Shown here piece by piece: positions 37,482 to 47,906 of a DNA stretch of 64,000 nt (the first letter of the stretch is position 1; each line of letters opens with the position of its first letter). The translations under genes were made by a program, and so were the position numbers. Origin of the DNA: JAWPMT01 sp965229785 (GTDB taxonomy: Bacteria > Bacteroidota > Bacteroidia > Cytophagales > Cyclobacteriaceae); assembly GCA_965229785.1 (NCBI GenBank), contig CBDDJS010000001.1, forward strand, positions 1,178,001-1,242,000. The letters are read 5' to 3'. The notes below the pieces were generated by a model that did not search any database, was not told where the DNA came from, and worked only from the letters and a program-made list of their open reading frames with translations.

Positions 37482-38957
37482 TTGACTGAAACGAGAAACA
37501 GCCTCATTAGAAGAATAGGGATCCTTTCTCTTACGGCCACTGGCATTTGTTCGATGTTGGGGGCGTCTATCAATGTGGTTCCCTTTATGATCCATAGGAG
37601 CGTACCAGGTATTGGTCCTTATGTGATTTACGCTTTCATTTTTGCTATGATTCCTGCCTTGTTAGCGGCGTTGGCCTATAGTAGTTTATCATCTGCTATG
37701 CCTCGCGCCGGAGGAAGTTACATTTATGCCAGTCGTGGACTCAATCCTTACCTGGGATTTATTGCCAGTTTTTCACAGTGGTTTGGGTTGAGCATTGTCA
37801 TTGGTGTCATCGCTTACATCATTGTGCCGTTTATGCGGGATGTCTTTGTGGCTTTGGAATGGAATGGAATTGCACAAATGTTGGAGGTTGCCACTGTACG
37901 AATTGGCATCGCTTTATCAATGATTTGGTTATTTGTGTACATCAATATTTTAGGTGGGAAGTTCTATGAACGTACAGTAGTGCCGCTGATGTTTCTTATG
38001 TTCTTGCTGGGAGCAATTGTCATCTTCACAGGATTCAGTTTCGATCAGTCTGCTTATTCATCAGCCATTGGTTTGAAGATGAATCCCAATCAAAGTCATA
38101 CGGATTTTGATTGGAGATTATTCCTGTCCGCTGCAGCAATCCTTTTTTCGAGTTTCATTGGTTTTGATGCGATTGCACAAGCAGGAGGAGAAGCCAGGAA
38201 TCCAACCCGTTCTTTACCCATTGCCATATTAATGGCCATAGGGATAGTAGGCGTGTTTTACTTTTTATACACGATCGGTGTATATCACACGGTTCCCTGG
38301 TGGTATGTTCAGGAACAAGCCCTGAGTAAAGATATCAGTGCGCCGGGTTTAATTGCCCCGCTATTGCCAACCGGACTTTCGGTGGCTATTCTTGTCGGAG
38401 CTGCAATCGCTCTGATAAATGATCTTCCGGCAATGTTGTTGTCTGTTTCCAGACTGGTATTTGCCTGGGCGGATGATGGCATTTTCCCTTCAGGCATTGC
38501 TGCGATACATCACAGATATAGAACTCCCCATAGAGCATTGTACCTCAGTGGTGCAATAGCGTCTATCGGCGTATTAGGTAGTCATTTTGCCGGAGACTTT
38601 TTCCTGGGCATTGATATCATGATCACCTCCATGATGGTAAATTTTCTGTTGATGTGTTTGACATTAATTGCCATTAGTCGGGTGAATCCGGACTTGTCTC
38701 AAAGGATCAATTTGATTCCTTCGATGATTTTACGGAACCTTATCGGTACCGTGGGAGTAGTGCTTTTGACATTGTTTCTTGTGGTACATACCTGGAAAGA
38801 CCTTACAGCTGAAGTAGCGGCATGGTATTTTCGATCCACTCCTGTCTGGTTGTTAGTAATGACCATTGGCTCAATCATTTACTTCATTAAATCCAGGTTC
38901 CTGAAGAAATCAGGGAAAGACCTGTCAACTTTATTCAAAAATTTGCCTGCCGAATGA
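37482..38957 (+). CDS. APC-family amino acid permease
   Basis: The 491-residue protein has about 12 membrane helices. The first contains GICSMLGASINVVPF, the unwound substrate-binding segment typical of APC transporters, and RAGGSYIYASRGLNPYLGFIASF follows in helix 2-3. The start is a TTG (MTETRNSLIRR), with no better codon. The stop overlaps the next gene by 4 bases (ATGA), so it is co-translated with the aldo-keto reductase/Rid fusion. The substrate is probably an amino acid or amine. Confidence 0.85.
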   Translation: MTETRNSLIRRIGILSLTATGICSMLGASINVVPFMIHRSVPGIGPYVIYAFIFAMIPALLAALAYSSLSSAMPRAGGSYIYASRGLNPYLGFIASFSQWFGLSIVIGVIAYIIVPFMRDVFVALEWNGIAQMLEVATVRIGIALSMIWLFVYINILGGKFYERTVVPLMFLMFLLGAIVIFTGFSFDQSAYSSAIGLKMNPNQSHTDFDWRLFLSAAAILFSSFIGFDAIAQAGGEARNPTRSLPIAILMAIGIVGVFYFLYTIGVYHTVPWWYVQEQALSKDISAPGLIAPLLPTGLSVAILVGAAIALINDLPAMLLSVSRLVFAWADDGIFPSGIAAIHHRYRTPHRALYLSGAIASIGVLGSHFAGDFFLGIDIMITSMMVNFLLMCLTLIAISRVNPDLSQRINLIPSMILRNLIGTVGVVLLTLFLVVHTWKDLTAEVAAWYFRSTPVWLLVMTIGSIIYFIKSRFLKKSGKDLSTLFKNLPAE

Positions 38958-40411
38958 CTGAACATACGCATATTCATTTAGCACCTGACTTAAAAATATC
39001 CAGAGTACTTACGGGTTTGTGGCAGATTGCGGACCTGGAGAGAAATGGCAATACCCTCGACCCTGTTAACACCGCAAAGTATATGGGGGCTTATAAGGAG
39101 GCAGGCTTTGATACGTTTGATATGGCGGATCATTATGGTTCGGCAGAGATTATTTCCGGGGAGTTTAGAAAAAGCCTTACGGACCCCAGTGAATTGAAGC
39201 TGTTCACGAAATGGGTACCTGAACCGGGTAAAGTCAGTAAGGAAACCATCAGAAAGGCGGTGGAGAAGGCGCTAGCAAGACTCCAATCAGATCAAATTGA
39301 TTTGCTGCAGTACCATGCCTGGTTGTATCCCGATCCGAGTTGGCTGGATACACTTTTCGAGCTTCAGTTATTGAAGGAGCAAGGACTGATCAAACATCTG
39401 GGCGTCACCAATTTTGATGCGGCGCACTTAAGGATAGCTGTGGCAAGTGGCATTGAGTTGGTGTCCAATCAAGTGTGTTATTCATTGTTGGATCAGCGGG
39501 CAAATGGTGAAATGAAAGCGGTTTGTAATGCTTACGACGTGAAATTACTGGCATTCGGAACCTTAGCCGGAGGGTTTTTAAGTGATCGCTGGTTGCATAA
39601 GCCAGAACCTAAGGTAGACGAAAATTATACCTGGTCACAAATGAAGTACAAGCGATTTATCGATCAGGTGGGGAGTTGGGAAGACTTCCAGAAACTCTTG
39701 TCGAAGCTGGATCTCGTTGCTCGGAAACATGAAGTTTCTGTAGCCAATGTTGCCTCCAAATTCATCATGGACCAACCTCATGTGGCAGGCGTGATTCTGG
39801 GCGCCCGTTTAGGAAGAAGTGATCACATCGAGGAGAATAAACGATTAATTAGTTTAGCACTGGATAAGGGGGACAAGGAAAGCATCCGCGAAGTGTTGGA
39901 TACCTTGCTTCCCGTACCTGGAGATTGTGGCGATGAATACCGGAAACCACCCTTTTTGACTGCTTCCGGTGATTTGAGTCATCATATTACGGGCTTCCCC
40001 GATCCTTATCCTACCGTTGAAAAAAAGAATGGTGCCCGATTGGCGTTGAGTGGTACTTATTGGGAAGATGTGGCGGGTTTTTCCCGAGCGATCCGTAAAG
40101 GCAATACGATTAAAGTCTCCGGAACCACGGCTACTCACGGTGATAAGTGGATCGGAGGTGATGATCTAAAAGCTCAGACGCATTTCATAATCGATAAGAT
40201 TGAAGGAGCTATTATTTCCCTGGGCGGAACGCTGGAAGATGTAGACCGAACAAGGATATTCATTAGTGATGCGAATGATTGGGAGCCTGTTTCTGTTGCA
40301 CACGGTGAACGATTCAAGGATATACAACCGGTCAATACGTTAGTAGAAGCCAGGGTAATAGGAGATGAGTATAAAGTGGAAATTGAAGCCGAAGCTACGA
40401 TTTTAGAGTGA
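38954..40411 (+). CDS. Aldo-keto reductase fused to a Rid (YjgF/YER057c) domain
   Basis: The 485-residue protein has two parts. Residues 1-320 are an aldo-keto reductase barrel with the catalytic Asp56/Tyr61 in FDMADHYG, a Lys in LFTKW and a His in QYHAW. Residues about 355-485 are a Rid-family domain (GTYWEDVAGFSRAIRKGNTIKVSGTT ... YKVEIEAEATI). In true RidA the segment PARxxVEV holds the catalytic Arg; here the aligned segment is PVNTLVEAR, so Asn replaces it and imine deaminase activity is not expected. Coupling to an amino-acid permease suggests a catabolic route in which the reductase acts on a carbonyl product and the Rid domain handles a reactive intermediate. Confidence 0.8.
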   Translation: MTEHTHIHLAPDLKISRVLTGLWQIADLERNGNTLDPVNTAKYMGAYKEAGFDTFDMADHYGSAEIISGEFRKSLTDPSELKLFTKWVPEPGKVSKETIRKAVEKALARLQSDQIDLLQYHAWLYPDPSWLDTLFELQLLKEQGLIKHLGVTNFDAAHLRIAVASGIELVSNQVCYSLLDQRANGEMKAVCNAYDVKLLAFGTLAGGFLSDRWLHKPEPKVDENYTWSQMKYKRFIDQVGSWEDFQKLLSKLDLVARKHEVSVANVASKFIMDQPHVAGVILGARLGRSDHIEENKRLISLALDKGDKESIREVLDTLLPVPGDCGDEYRKPPFLTASGDLSHHITGFPDPYPTVEKKNGARLALSGTYWEDVAGFSRAIRKGNTIKVSGTTATHGDKWIGGDDLKAQTHFIIDKIEGAIISLGGTLEDVDRTRIFISDANDWEPVSVAHGERFKDIQPVNTLVEARVIGDEYKVEIEAEATILE

Positions 40412-40551
40412 TCATGGCTAAGAAGTGCAATCAAAAATTTGAAATTCCGGCATGCGCTAGGAATGACGAATAGTTATTTTAGAGCTAGCATGATCAAAAA
40501 CTTGAAGGTTATTAATGCCTTTCTTTTTCCAACCAATTGACCTACTACTTG

Positions 40552-43500
40552 ATGAAGTATCTATTCTCTTTATTTACTAGCCTCCTGATAATTGTAAACC
40601 TTCCTGCACAAACCAATCACTTGGATCAGCTTAAGAATCTGAAAGTCAGAAGCATTGGCCCTGCCAACATGAGTGGTAGAATCACCACAATTGATGTAGT
40701 GAATGAAAATCAAAAGATCATGTATGTAGGCGCTGCCAGTGGAGGTGTTTGGAAGTCGGAAAACGGAGGGACGCGATGGGATCCGGTTTTTGATGATCAG
40801 GTCACCCAGAACATTGGAGCGCTGGCCATACAACAAGACAATCCCGAGGTGGTATGGGTAGGAACTGGAGAAGGGAACCCTCGTAACTCCATGAACCTGG
40901 GCATGGGGCTTTTTAAAACAAAGGATGGCGGCAAGTCCTGGGACTTCATGGGGCTGGAAAAGACAAAAACCATTCATCGGATCATTGTTCATCCGAAAGA
41001 TGGGAATGTGGTATTCGTGGGTGCGATGGGTGATCCATTCACACCTGGTCCGGACAGGGGGCTTTATCGAACAAAAGATGGCGGGAGATCCTGGGATAAA
41101 ATTTTATACACCAATGATCAGTCGGGTGTAGCCGATATTGTCATGGACCCGTATAATCCCGACAAGATGCTGGTGGCGCTTTATGATCATCGCAGAACAC
41201 CCTTTAGTTTCGTTTCCGGCGGCAAAGGCTCTGGTTTATTCATGACTTTGGATGGTGGCGAAAACTGGATGCAATTGACAGAAGACAATGGTTTGCCTGC
41301 CGGTGAACTGGGACGGATAGGTTTAGCGATAGCACCCAGTGAACCCAACCGTGTTTATGCGAAGGTGGAAGCGAAAAAAAATGCCTTGTATCGCAGTGAC
41401 GATGGAGGAATGTCCTGGGAACTGATCAATAAAGATCCGAAATACACGAATAACCGGCCGTTCTATTTTCAGGAACTGGCGGTGAGTTCAGATAACCCCG
41501 ACTTACTCTACAACATCTATCAGCCGCTTTCTGTAAGCTATGACGGTGGCGAAAGCTTTGATCCGGAACCTCAGATTCCTGCGGACGAGACCAAAGGAAT
41601 TCATGCTGATTTCCATGCCTTTTGGATGTCTCCTGATGACGCGGAATTCTACATCATTGGCGGCGATGGGGGGATTGGTATCACGAGAGATCGTGGGAAA
41701 AGCTGGTATTTTCCTGAGTCCATTCCGGTAGGTCAGTTTTACCAGGTCAATGTGGATGAGGAACTACCATATCATGTGTATGGAGGCCTTCAGGACAATG
41801 GCAATTGGTATGGACCAGGCTATGTGTGGCGAAGAGGAGGGGTCAGGACCCTTTACTGGCAATACCTCGTGGGCGGGGATGGGTTTTATATTTCGCCGGA
41901 TGCGGAGGATAATCGTTTCGGATACGGTACTTCACAAAATGGCAGTCTCTATCGCTACGATAAGATTGGAGGGTATTACAGCAGCATCAAGCCACCCACA
42001 CCAGAAGGATATCCAAGGTTGAGGTTTCATTGGAATGCCGCTTTTGCCCAGGACCCTCATGAGGCGGGCACCGTTTACTACGGAAGTCAGTTTGTGCACG
42101 TAAGCAAAGACAGAGGAAAAACCTGGGACATTATTTCTCCGGATCTGACCACCAATAATCCTAAACAACAAAAACGGGATTATGGAGGATTGACGTTAGA
42201 TGCTTCGGGAGCGGAGTTTTATAACTGCATTCTGGCAATTGCTCCAAGTCCTATCAGAAAAGAAGTGATCTGGGCCGGAACGGATGATGGGAAAGTACAA
42301 GTCACCCAAGACAGAGGTAAAAAATGGAAAGAAGTTACCAAAAACATGAAAGGGCTTCCCAAAGGGAGCTGGATAGCTCGCATTCACGCTTCGGCCTATG
42401 AAGAAGGCACTGCCTGGGTTGTAGCCAACAATTATCGAAAAGGAGATTACAAACCATATTTGTTTAAAACGGAAGATTTCGGGAACACCTGGGAATCCTT
42501 AGTTGAGGAACATAAGCCTGTCTATGGGTATGCCCTCAGTTTTATTCAGGATCCGGTTGAACCTAACTTGCTTTTTCTGGGAACTGAAAATGGCCTTTGG
42601 GTTAGTTTTGATAGGGGAAAGAATTGGGAAAAGTTCCGAAATGGATTCCCTTCGGTTTCTACCATGGACCTGAAAATACAAAAAAGGGAATCAGCGCTGA
42701 TCATCGGTACATTCGGCCGTTCGATCTGGATCATAGATGACCTTCATGCCATGCGCAAATTAGCTAGAGGGACTATTCAGGACAATTTGGAATTGGTAAC
42801 AGTCAATCCAGTTGTGCAGGTGAAGGGCATTTTCATTAACGCCCCCGGGAATATCTGGTCCGGTTTTCATACCACTTTCCAGGGAGATAATCGTCCTTTC
42901 AAGACCGTTCATATTCCCTATTTTATTCAAGCCTCTGAAATGGAAGCGGTCAATGGTTCAGTCTACGATGCGAAGAATAATCTCATAAGACGAATAGCCG
43001 GCTCGCCGACGGCTGAAGGACTCAATTACATGGAATGGGGGCTGGATGAGCATAAATATGAGCTGCCCAATGCTCGGCCGGGATCTCGAGGGATACCCGT
43101 ATTGCCAGGAAAGTACAAAGTGGTGTTGAACTATGGCGATGAATCTGATTCGGCAATGGTTACCGTGATCGCTGATCCGAGATTTGATTTTGATCCGGCA
43201 ATAGATCAACAGCTGTATGAATGCCAAAAACAACTGGACGATATCAGGAAAGTATTGTGGGAAAGATTCCGTGAATTGAATCGTCAAACCGAATCCATTG
43301 GCACGATGTTGGAGAAAGAATCGATTCCTCAGGGAGATCAGGTCAGAATTGACGCTACCGAAGTTTTGTCAGAGATCATACGCCTCACGTCTACTTTGAC
43401 CGGTAAACCTCTGAATAAACAAGCGGGGGCCTGGCAATCCTTTGAAGTCACAGCCGTTTCGAAGATTCGGGAAGCGGAATACAAATTCATGTCCAGCCAT

Positions 43501-43647
43501 GCTGCCATCTCAGAGCAAGAACTTTTGCTTATCCAACAAAGTGAAGAAATGGTCAATGATTTTGTGGTTTTGATGGATCAATACCTGGATGAAACGTGGA
43601 AACCTTTTGTGACGAAAGTAAGGGCGAAGGGGATTGATTGGGAATAA
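40552..43647 (+). CDS. Large secreted beta-propeller protein with BNR/Asp-box repeats (paralogue)
   Basis: The ATG at 40552 gives 1031 residues with a signal peptide ending LPAQ; a TTG 15 bases upstream is possible but unlikely. The layout equals that of the protein at 2310: an opening RSIGPANMSGRITTI segment, repeated Asp boxes (SENGGTRW, TKDGGKSW, TKDGGRSW, SDDGGMSW, TQDRGKKW), a beta domain and a helical C-terminus. They are clearly homologous but divergent, so the duplication is old. The protein is probably periplasmic or surface-located; peptide binding or glycan hydrolysis are both possible. Confidence 0.8.
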   Translation: MKYLFSLFTSLLIIVNLPAQTNHLDQLKNLKVRSIGPANMSGRITTIDVVNENQKIMYVGAASGGVWKSENGGTRWDPVFDDQVTQNIGALAIQQDNPEVVWVGTGEGNPRNSMNLGMGLFKTKDGGKSWDFMGLEKTKTIHRIIVHPKDGNVVFVGAMGDPFTPGPDRGLYRTKDGGRSWDKILYTNDQSGVADIVMDPYNPDKMLVALYDHRRTPFSFVSGGKGSGLFMTLDGGENWMQLTEDNGLPAGELGRIGLAIAPSEPNRVYAKVEAKKNALYRSDDGGMSWELINKDPKYTNNRPFYFQELAVSSDNPDLLYNIYQPLSVSYDGGESFDPEPQIPADETKGIHADFHAFWMSPDDAEFYIIGGDGGIGITRDRGKSWYFPESIPVGQFYQVNVDEELPYHVYGGLQDNGNWYGPGYVWRRGGVRTLYWQYLVGGDGFYISPDAEDNRFGYGTSQNGSLYRYDKIGGYYSSIKPPTPEGYPRLRFHWNAAFAQDPHEAGTVYYGSQFVHVSKDRGKTWDIISPDLTTNNPKQQKRDYGGLTLDASGAEFYNCILAIAPSPIRKEVIWAGTDDGKVQVTQDRGKKWKEVTKNMKGLPKGSWIARIHASAYEEGTAWVVANNYRKGDYKPYLFKTEDFGNTWESLVEEHKPVYGYALSFIQDPVEPNLLFLGTENGLWVSFDRGKNWEKFRNGFPSVSTMDLKIQKRESALIIGTFGRSIWIIDDLHAMRKLARGTIQDNLELVTVNPVVQVKGIFINAPGNIWSGFHTTFQGDNRPFKTVHIPYFIQASEMEAVNGSVYDAKNNLIRRIAGSPTAEGLNYMEWGLDEHKYELPNARPGSRGIPVLPGKYKVVLNYGDESDSAMVTVIADPRFDFDPAIDQQLYECQKQLDDIRKVLWERFRELNRQTESIGTMLEKESIPQGDQVRIDATEVLSEIIRLTSTLTGKPLNKQAGAWQSFEVTAVSKIREAEYKFMSSHAAISEQELLLIQQSEEMVNDFVVLMDQYLDETWKPFVTKVRAKGIDWE

Positions 43648-43655
43648 ATTAGAAA

Positions 43656-43682
43656 TGCCCTCCCTTTACCGATGAGAGGGCA
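43656..43682. terminator. Bidirectional terminator between convergent genes
   Basis: The 7-bp stem TGCCCTC / GAGGGCA with a 13-base loop lies in the 42-bp gap between the propeller gene and the leftward lipoprotein gene. Confidence 0.6.
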
Positions 43683-43689
43683 AATAGAT

Positions 43690-44367
43690 TCATTTTGCAG
43701 AGAGTAATCCATAATTTTCTCGTCTTCCTTCCAAAGAAACCTCATGGACCTCAAAGTCCAGGGAAACGGAGAATTCTACGGTAATCTCGGTACTGTCAAT
43801 AAACGTTTCGGTTATGAAATCTATCCTGACGAAGGTCAGATTGTAATCCAACGTAAAGTTGTCAGCACCATTATCCGTTACTACGATTGTGCCTCCCGTT
43901 GCGAAGTACACGTGATCCTCACTTTCATCGGCTTCCGTTTCAAAAATCCTGTTATTGCCATTAGCATCCACGAATAGCGCTATGGAATTGAAATAGAATT
44001 CTTCAGCTACCTGAGCGTTGACATCTGGTAGCATGTAGGAGAACGTACCTGCCTGAAAATCGGTAGTCCCAGGTGAAAGCAATTCCGAAGCCAAAAGGAA
44101 CGATCCCTGAAAAGAATCATCTCTAGTGTCATATGAACCATCATGGACGATAAAGTCGTAATTATAGTGTGTAGGGTCACCATAATCTACGAAATTCACC
44201 GGACCATAGTCAAAAACCAGTCCGTTATTGATGCTGTAGTTTTCGATGGCAAAACTAAAAGCAGGTGCTGCGGCAGGTTCATCATCGCTGCATGATACCA
44301 AGAACATAGAGGATACAAAAAAGGCGATTATGGCCATCGATTTTGAAAAATTGAAAGACCTCATCAT
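43690..44367 (-). CDS. Lipoprotein of unknown function
   Basis: The frame is open up to 44472, but a lipoprotein signal appears only from the Met at 44388 or 44367 (MMRSFNFSKSM..., lipobox LVSC). From 44367 the lipid-modified Cys is residue 26 and the protein has 225 residues. After CSDDEP a beta-rich domain follows with repeated acidic patches (DANGNNRIFETEADESED), which may bind calcium. The family is not recognised. The gene is single and leftward, facing the propeller gene. Confidence 0.6.
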   Translation of the reverse strand: MMRSFNFSKSMAIIAFFVSSMFLVSCSDDEPAAAPAFSFAIENYSINNGLVFDYGPVNFVDYGDPTHYNYDFIVHDGSYDTRDDSFQGSFLLASELLSPGTTDFQAGTFSYMLPDVNAQVAEEFYFNSIALFVDANGNNRIFETEADESEDHVYFATGGTIVVTDNGADNFTLDYNLTFVRIDFITETFIDSTEITVEFSVSLDFEVHEVSLEGRRENYGLLSAK

Positions 44368-44712
44368 ATTAAGAGATTGATTTTCCATTGCATTAAATTT
44401 TGGTTCAAACGTAGGCCGGACCCTTGCAGACCCGATACTGAATTTCAATTTCTGCAGCCTCTGGATTTGCATGAATCCGTAACCTGAGGTCAGGGAAAGT
44501 GGACGGTGGGAAATAATGCGAAAAGAGAAACATAAGGGCCTACTGGCAATGGTTAGTCCTTAATAGGAGGGCGTACATTCCCGGAAGCATTCCTTTTCAG
44601 AATGACCATCCACGTGAATGATTAAATAAACGTGTTTGGACGATGCAACTTTTAGAGGAAGTTCAGGTCACTAATGAGTCTGTAACTTATTCTTCAACCT
44701 AATGAACCAACC

Positions 44713-47097
44713 ATGATTCGGCATCACTTCAAGATCATTTTCCGTCAAATGTTAAACAGTAAGATTTACTCCTTACTCAATATCGGAGGGCTTTCTTTAG
44801 GAATGGTGGTAGCCATCTTAATTGGTTTTTGGGTCCATGATGAATTGACCTTCAATCAATATCATAAAAACTACGATCACATAGTTCAGGTAAAAAGCCA
44901 CAGTCAATTCGGTGACCGGAAAAGGACCAATACGTTTATGACTACCGCTGTTGGAGGGACCCTGCTGGATAATTTTCCAGATGCGGTACAAGAAGTCTTT
45001 ATGACTGAGGGTCGGGCCAACACCCGGGTCATCGCCTATGGACAAAAAAACCTGAGGGAAGTAGGATTGCTGATGCAGCCTAATGGGCCTGAAGTATTGG
45101 GTTTTGAGATGATCTCCGGTGCCATTAACGGGCTCGATGACAAATATTCCATCTTACTTTCCGAGTCATTTGCTAAGCGGTTATTTGGAAAGGAAGATCC
45201 ACTCAATAAAACGGTGAAGGTTGGGGGTCGAACGGACTTGTTAGTCAAAGGTGTCTATAAAGACCTACCTCGTAATTCGAAGTTTGCTTATGCGAATTAT
45301 GCCACACGATTGGTGCTGACAGTCGGAGATAAGAACATGAATATCTGGGATAACTTCAATGTAAAAGTATATGCGAAAGTGACTCCCGGAGTGAATTTGG
45401 AGGAACTTGGAGCGGCTTTAGATCAATTGGTTTCTCCACATTATTCGCGCGACGATCGTCAGGTTCATTTGTTCCTGCATCCAATGAAAGATTGGCATTT
45501 AAGATCTGAGTTTGTGGATTTCATTCCGGTCATTAGTCAGGAAATGAAGTTTGTCTGGTTGTATGGCGTGATTGGTGTTTTCGTGTTAATTCTGGCCTGT
45601 ATCAACTTTACCAACCTGAGTACGGCCAGGTCCGAAAAGCGAGTGAAGGAGTCCGGGATTCGAAAAGCCCTTGGATCGGTCAGGGACGAGTTGGTGGCGC
45701 AATTTTACCTTGAATCCTTGTTGTATGCGGTTTTAAGTTTTTTGCTTGCTCTGGCATTATTGGTGTTGCTGCTTCCGTGGTTCAATGAGCTTTCGGGGAA
45801 GAGTATTGAAGCACCCTGGGAAATGGCGAGTTTCTGGAGTGTTTGTACGGTTTTTATTTTGATCACAGTAATCATGGCGGGATCTTATCCGGCGTTTTAC
45901 CTGTCGTCATTTACTCCGGTCCGGGCACTGAAAGGGAAGTTTTCAGAAGGTAGCAAAGCTGCGATCCCCAGGAAAGTACTGGTCGTGGTACAATTCACCA
46001 TTTCTATTGCTTTGATCATTGGCACAATAACGGTAAACAATCAGATTCAAACCGCCAAGAACCGACCGGTAGGTTATTCGCCAGAAGGGATGATCTCATT
46101 AGAACGTGCTTCTCCAAACTTCAGTAAGAAGATAGACGTCTTAAAAGCCGAAATGTTGAATACCGGATTAGCGCAGGCCATAGGGACATCTAATTACCCA
46201 GTGGTCAATAACCTCGGCTGGAATGGTGGATTCACCTGGGACGGGATGGACGAGAGCTTTGACGAAACATTCAATACGATCAATATATCTCCCGGATATG
46301 CTGAAGCCGTGGGGATGAAGTTCATTTTTGGACGAGATTTTTCAGAAGAATTTGGGGATGACAAAAGGGCAATCATCATCAATCGAACGGCCATGGAAAT
46401 GATGCAACTAGAAGACCCCATCGGAATGGTTGTAAATTATGATCCGTCCTGGAAGGAAGCCGAAAACTACACCATCATTGGGGTAGTGGAAGACATGATC
46501 AAGAATTCGCCCTTCGAAAAAACCGATCGATCCATTATGTTTTTTGATGATTCCTGGATCCAATACCTCTATATCCGTCTCCATCCCAGTTCAAATGTAG
46601 GTGAGGCACTGTCGGGTTTGGAACAGGCTTTTCATCAGGTATTGCCCAACGATCCTTTTGATTACAGCTTTGCTGATGAGGATTACAAGCGGAAGTTCCT
46701 GGCAGAACAGCGGATCAGTGAACAGGCCAGTTTTTTCAGCGTTGTGGCTATTTTCATCAGTTGCCTTGGTCTTTTTGGTTTGGCTGCCTATCTGGCCGAA
46801 CAACGAGTAAAAGAGATTGGCATTCGCAAGGTGCTGGGTGCCACGGTTACTCATATATTGACTTTACTTTCAAAAGAATTCGTCTTGCTTTTAGTCATTG
46901 CCAGTCTCTTTGCCATTCCGATCGCGTATCAGGTGCTGGACAGTTGGCTTGAGACCTACGAAATAAGGACGAAGTTGCACTGGTGGATCTTTGCGTTAGC
47001 CGGGTTAGGAGCGTTGGCGCTAACCTTACTTACCACGGGGTTTCAGGCCATAAAAGCAGCCGTGGCTAATCCTGTAGATGCTTTGAATAATGAATAG
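44713..47097 (+). CDS. FtsX/MacB-type ABC transporter permease without prefix domain
   Basis: The 794-residue protein starts directly with a membrane-proximal segment (MIRHHFKIIFRQML). It has two FtsX/MacB periplasmic halves with coupling motifs RVKESGIRKALGSVRDEL and RVKEIGIRKVLGAT. It is related to the other two permeases in the window but lacks their soluble prefix and a PadR partner. A LytS/LytR-type two-component pair lies just downstream in the opposite direction, a common neighbourhood for this permease class. No ATPase gene is adjacent. Confidence 0.85.
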   Translation: MIRHHFKIIFRQMLNSKIYSLLNIGGLSLGMVVAILIGFWVHDELTFNQYHKNYDHIVQVKSHSQFGDRKRTNTFMTTAVGGTLLDNFPDAVQEVFMTEGRANTRVIAYGQKNLREVGLLMQPNGPEVLGFEMISGAINGLDDKYSILLSESFAKRLFGKEDPLNKTVKVGGRTDLLVKGVYKDLPRNSKFAYANYATRLVLTVGDKNMNIWDNFNVKVYAKVTPGVNLEELGAALDQLVSPHYSRDDRQVHLFLHPMKDWHLRSEFVDFIPVISQEMKFVWLYGVIGVFVLILACINFTNLSTARSEKRVKESGIRKALGSVRDELVAQFYLESLLYAVLSFLLALALLVLLLPWFNELSGKSIEAPWEMASFWSVCTVFILITVIMAGSYPAFYLSSFTPVRALKGKFSEGSKAAIPRKVLVVVQFTISIALIIGTITVNNQIQTAKNRPVGYSPEGMISLERASPNFSKKIDVLKAEMLNTGLAQAIGTSNYPVVNNLGWNGGFTWDGMDESFDETFNTINISPGYAEAVGMKFIFGRDFSEEFGDDKRAIIINRTAMEMMQLEDPIGMVVNYDPSWKEAENYTIIGVVEDMIKNSPFEKTDRSIMFFDDSWIQYLYIRLHPSSNVGEALSGLEQAFHQVLPNDPFDYSFADEDYKRKFLAEQRISEQASFFSVVAIFISCLGLFGLAAYLAEQRVKEIGIRKVLGATVTHILTLLSKEFVLLLVIASLFAIPIAYQVLDSWLETYEIRTKLHWWIFALAGLGALALTLLTTGFQAIKAAVANPVDALNNE

Positions 47098-47147
47098 TAG
47101 CGATGATGTTTAGGGGTTGTGAATTAGTGTCAGCCTAAATTGCGATG

Positions 47148-47906
47148 CTACAGGTATTGCTTCAGAATCCGGTCCAAATTCTGTTTGTAGCCTCTACTGA
47201 GCTTGACGATTTGATCATTACTCATAGTAATCATGTATTCACCATGAAAATAGGATTCCATAGATCTGATGTGGTCAATATGAATGATTATTGATTTTTG
47301 TATCCTTACGAATAGTCTGGGGTCCAGTGATTGTTCCAGTTGTTTGATGGAAAGGTTACAAATCTCGAAGTGATCGGACAAATGAAGTTTCGTGAATGAC
47401 CCTTCACTCTCAATATAAACGATAGCATTTACAGGGGTGAAGGTGATTACTCCTTTTCGTTTGGTCGAAATCTTTTTCAGATATTGCTCCTCTTCTTTCA
47501 AGAGCCTCGCCAGGATTTTATGGTGGTCACCTTTCAATCCATTTTGGTTGTACCTTTCAATAACCCGATCCAGCATCTTGCCGAAACGCTCTTTTTTGAC
47601 AGGTTTTAGTACATAATCGATAGCATTTTCCTCGAATGCCTTGACAGCATAGTGTTCGTAAGCTGTAATAAAAACGATATGTGTTTGCTCTAATTGCCTG
47701 GCAACTTCCAACCCGTTGACTTCCGGCATTTCGATATCCAGTAAAACAAAATCAGGGTCTAATTGTCGTATTTTTTGAAGGGCATCAGCTCCATCCTTGC
47801 AGGAATGTAACAAGGCAAACTCTGGCCTTTCTTCAAGGTATAGTTCAAGCGCTTCACGCGACAAAGCCTCGTCATCGGCAATGATTACGGATATCTTGCG
47901 GGGCAT
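47148..47906 (-). CDS. LytTR-family response regulator
   Basis: The 252-residue protein has a receiver domain (1-120) with phospho-acceptor Asp57 in LLDIEMPEVNG and the conserved Lys in VLKPVKK. A LytTR DNA-binding domain occupies residues about 150-250 (VNAIVYIESEGSFTKLHL ... FVRIQKSIIIHIDHI). Its start codon overlaps the stop of the kinase gene by one base (TAATG), so the two are translationally coupled. Confidence 0.9.
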   Translation of the reverse strand: MPRKISVIIADDEALSREALELYLEERPEFALLHSCKDGADALQKIRQLDPDFVLLDIEMPEVNGLEVARQLEQTHIVFITAYEHYAVKAFEENAIDYVLKPVKKERFGKMLDRVIERYNQNGLKGDHHKILARLLKEEEQYLKKISTKRKGVITFTPVNAIVYIESEGSFTKLHLSDHFEICNLSIKQLEQSLDPRLFVRIQKSIIIHIDHIRSMESYFHGEYMITMSNDQIVKLSRGYKQNLDRILKQYL

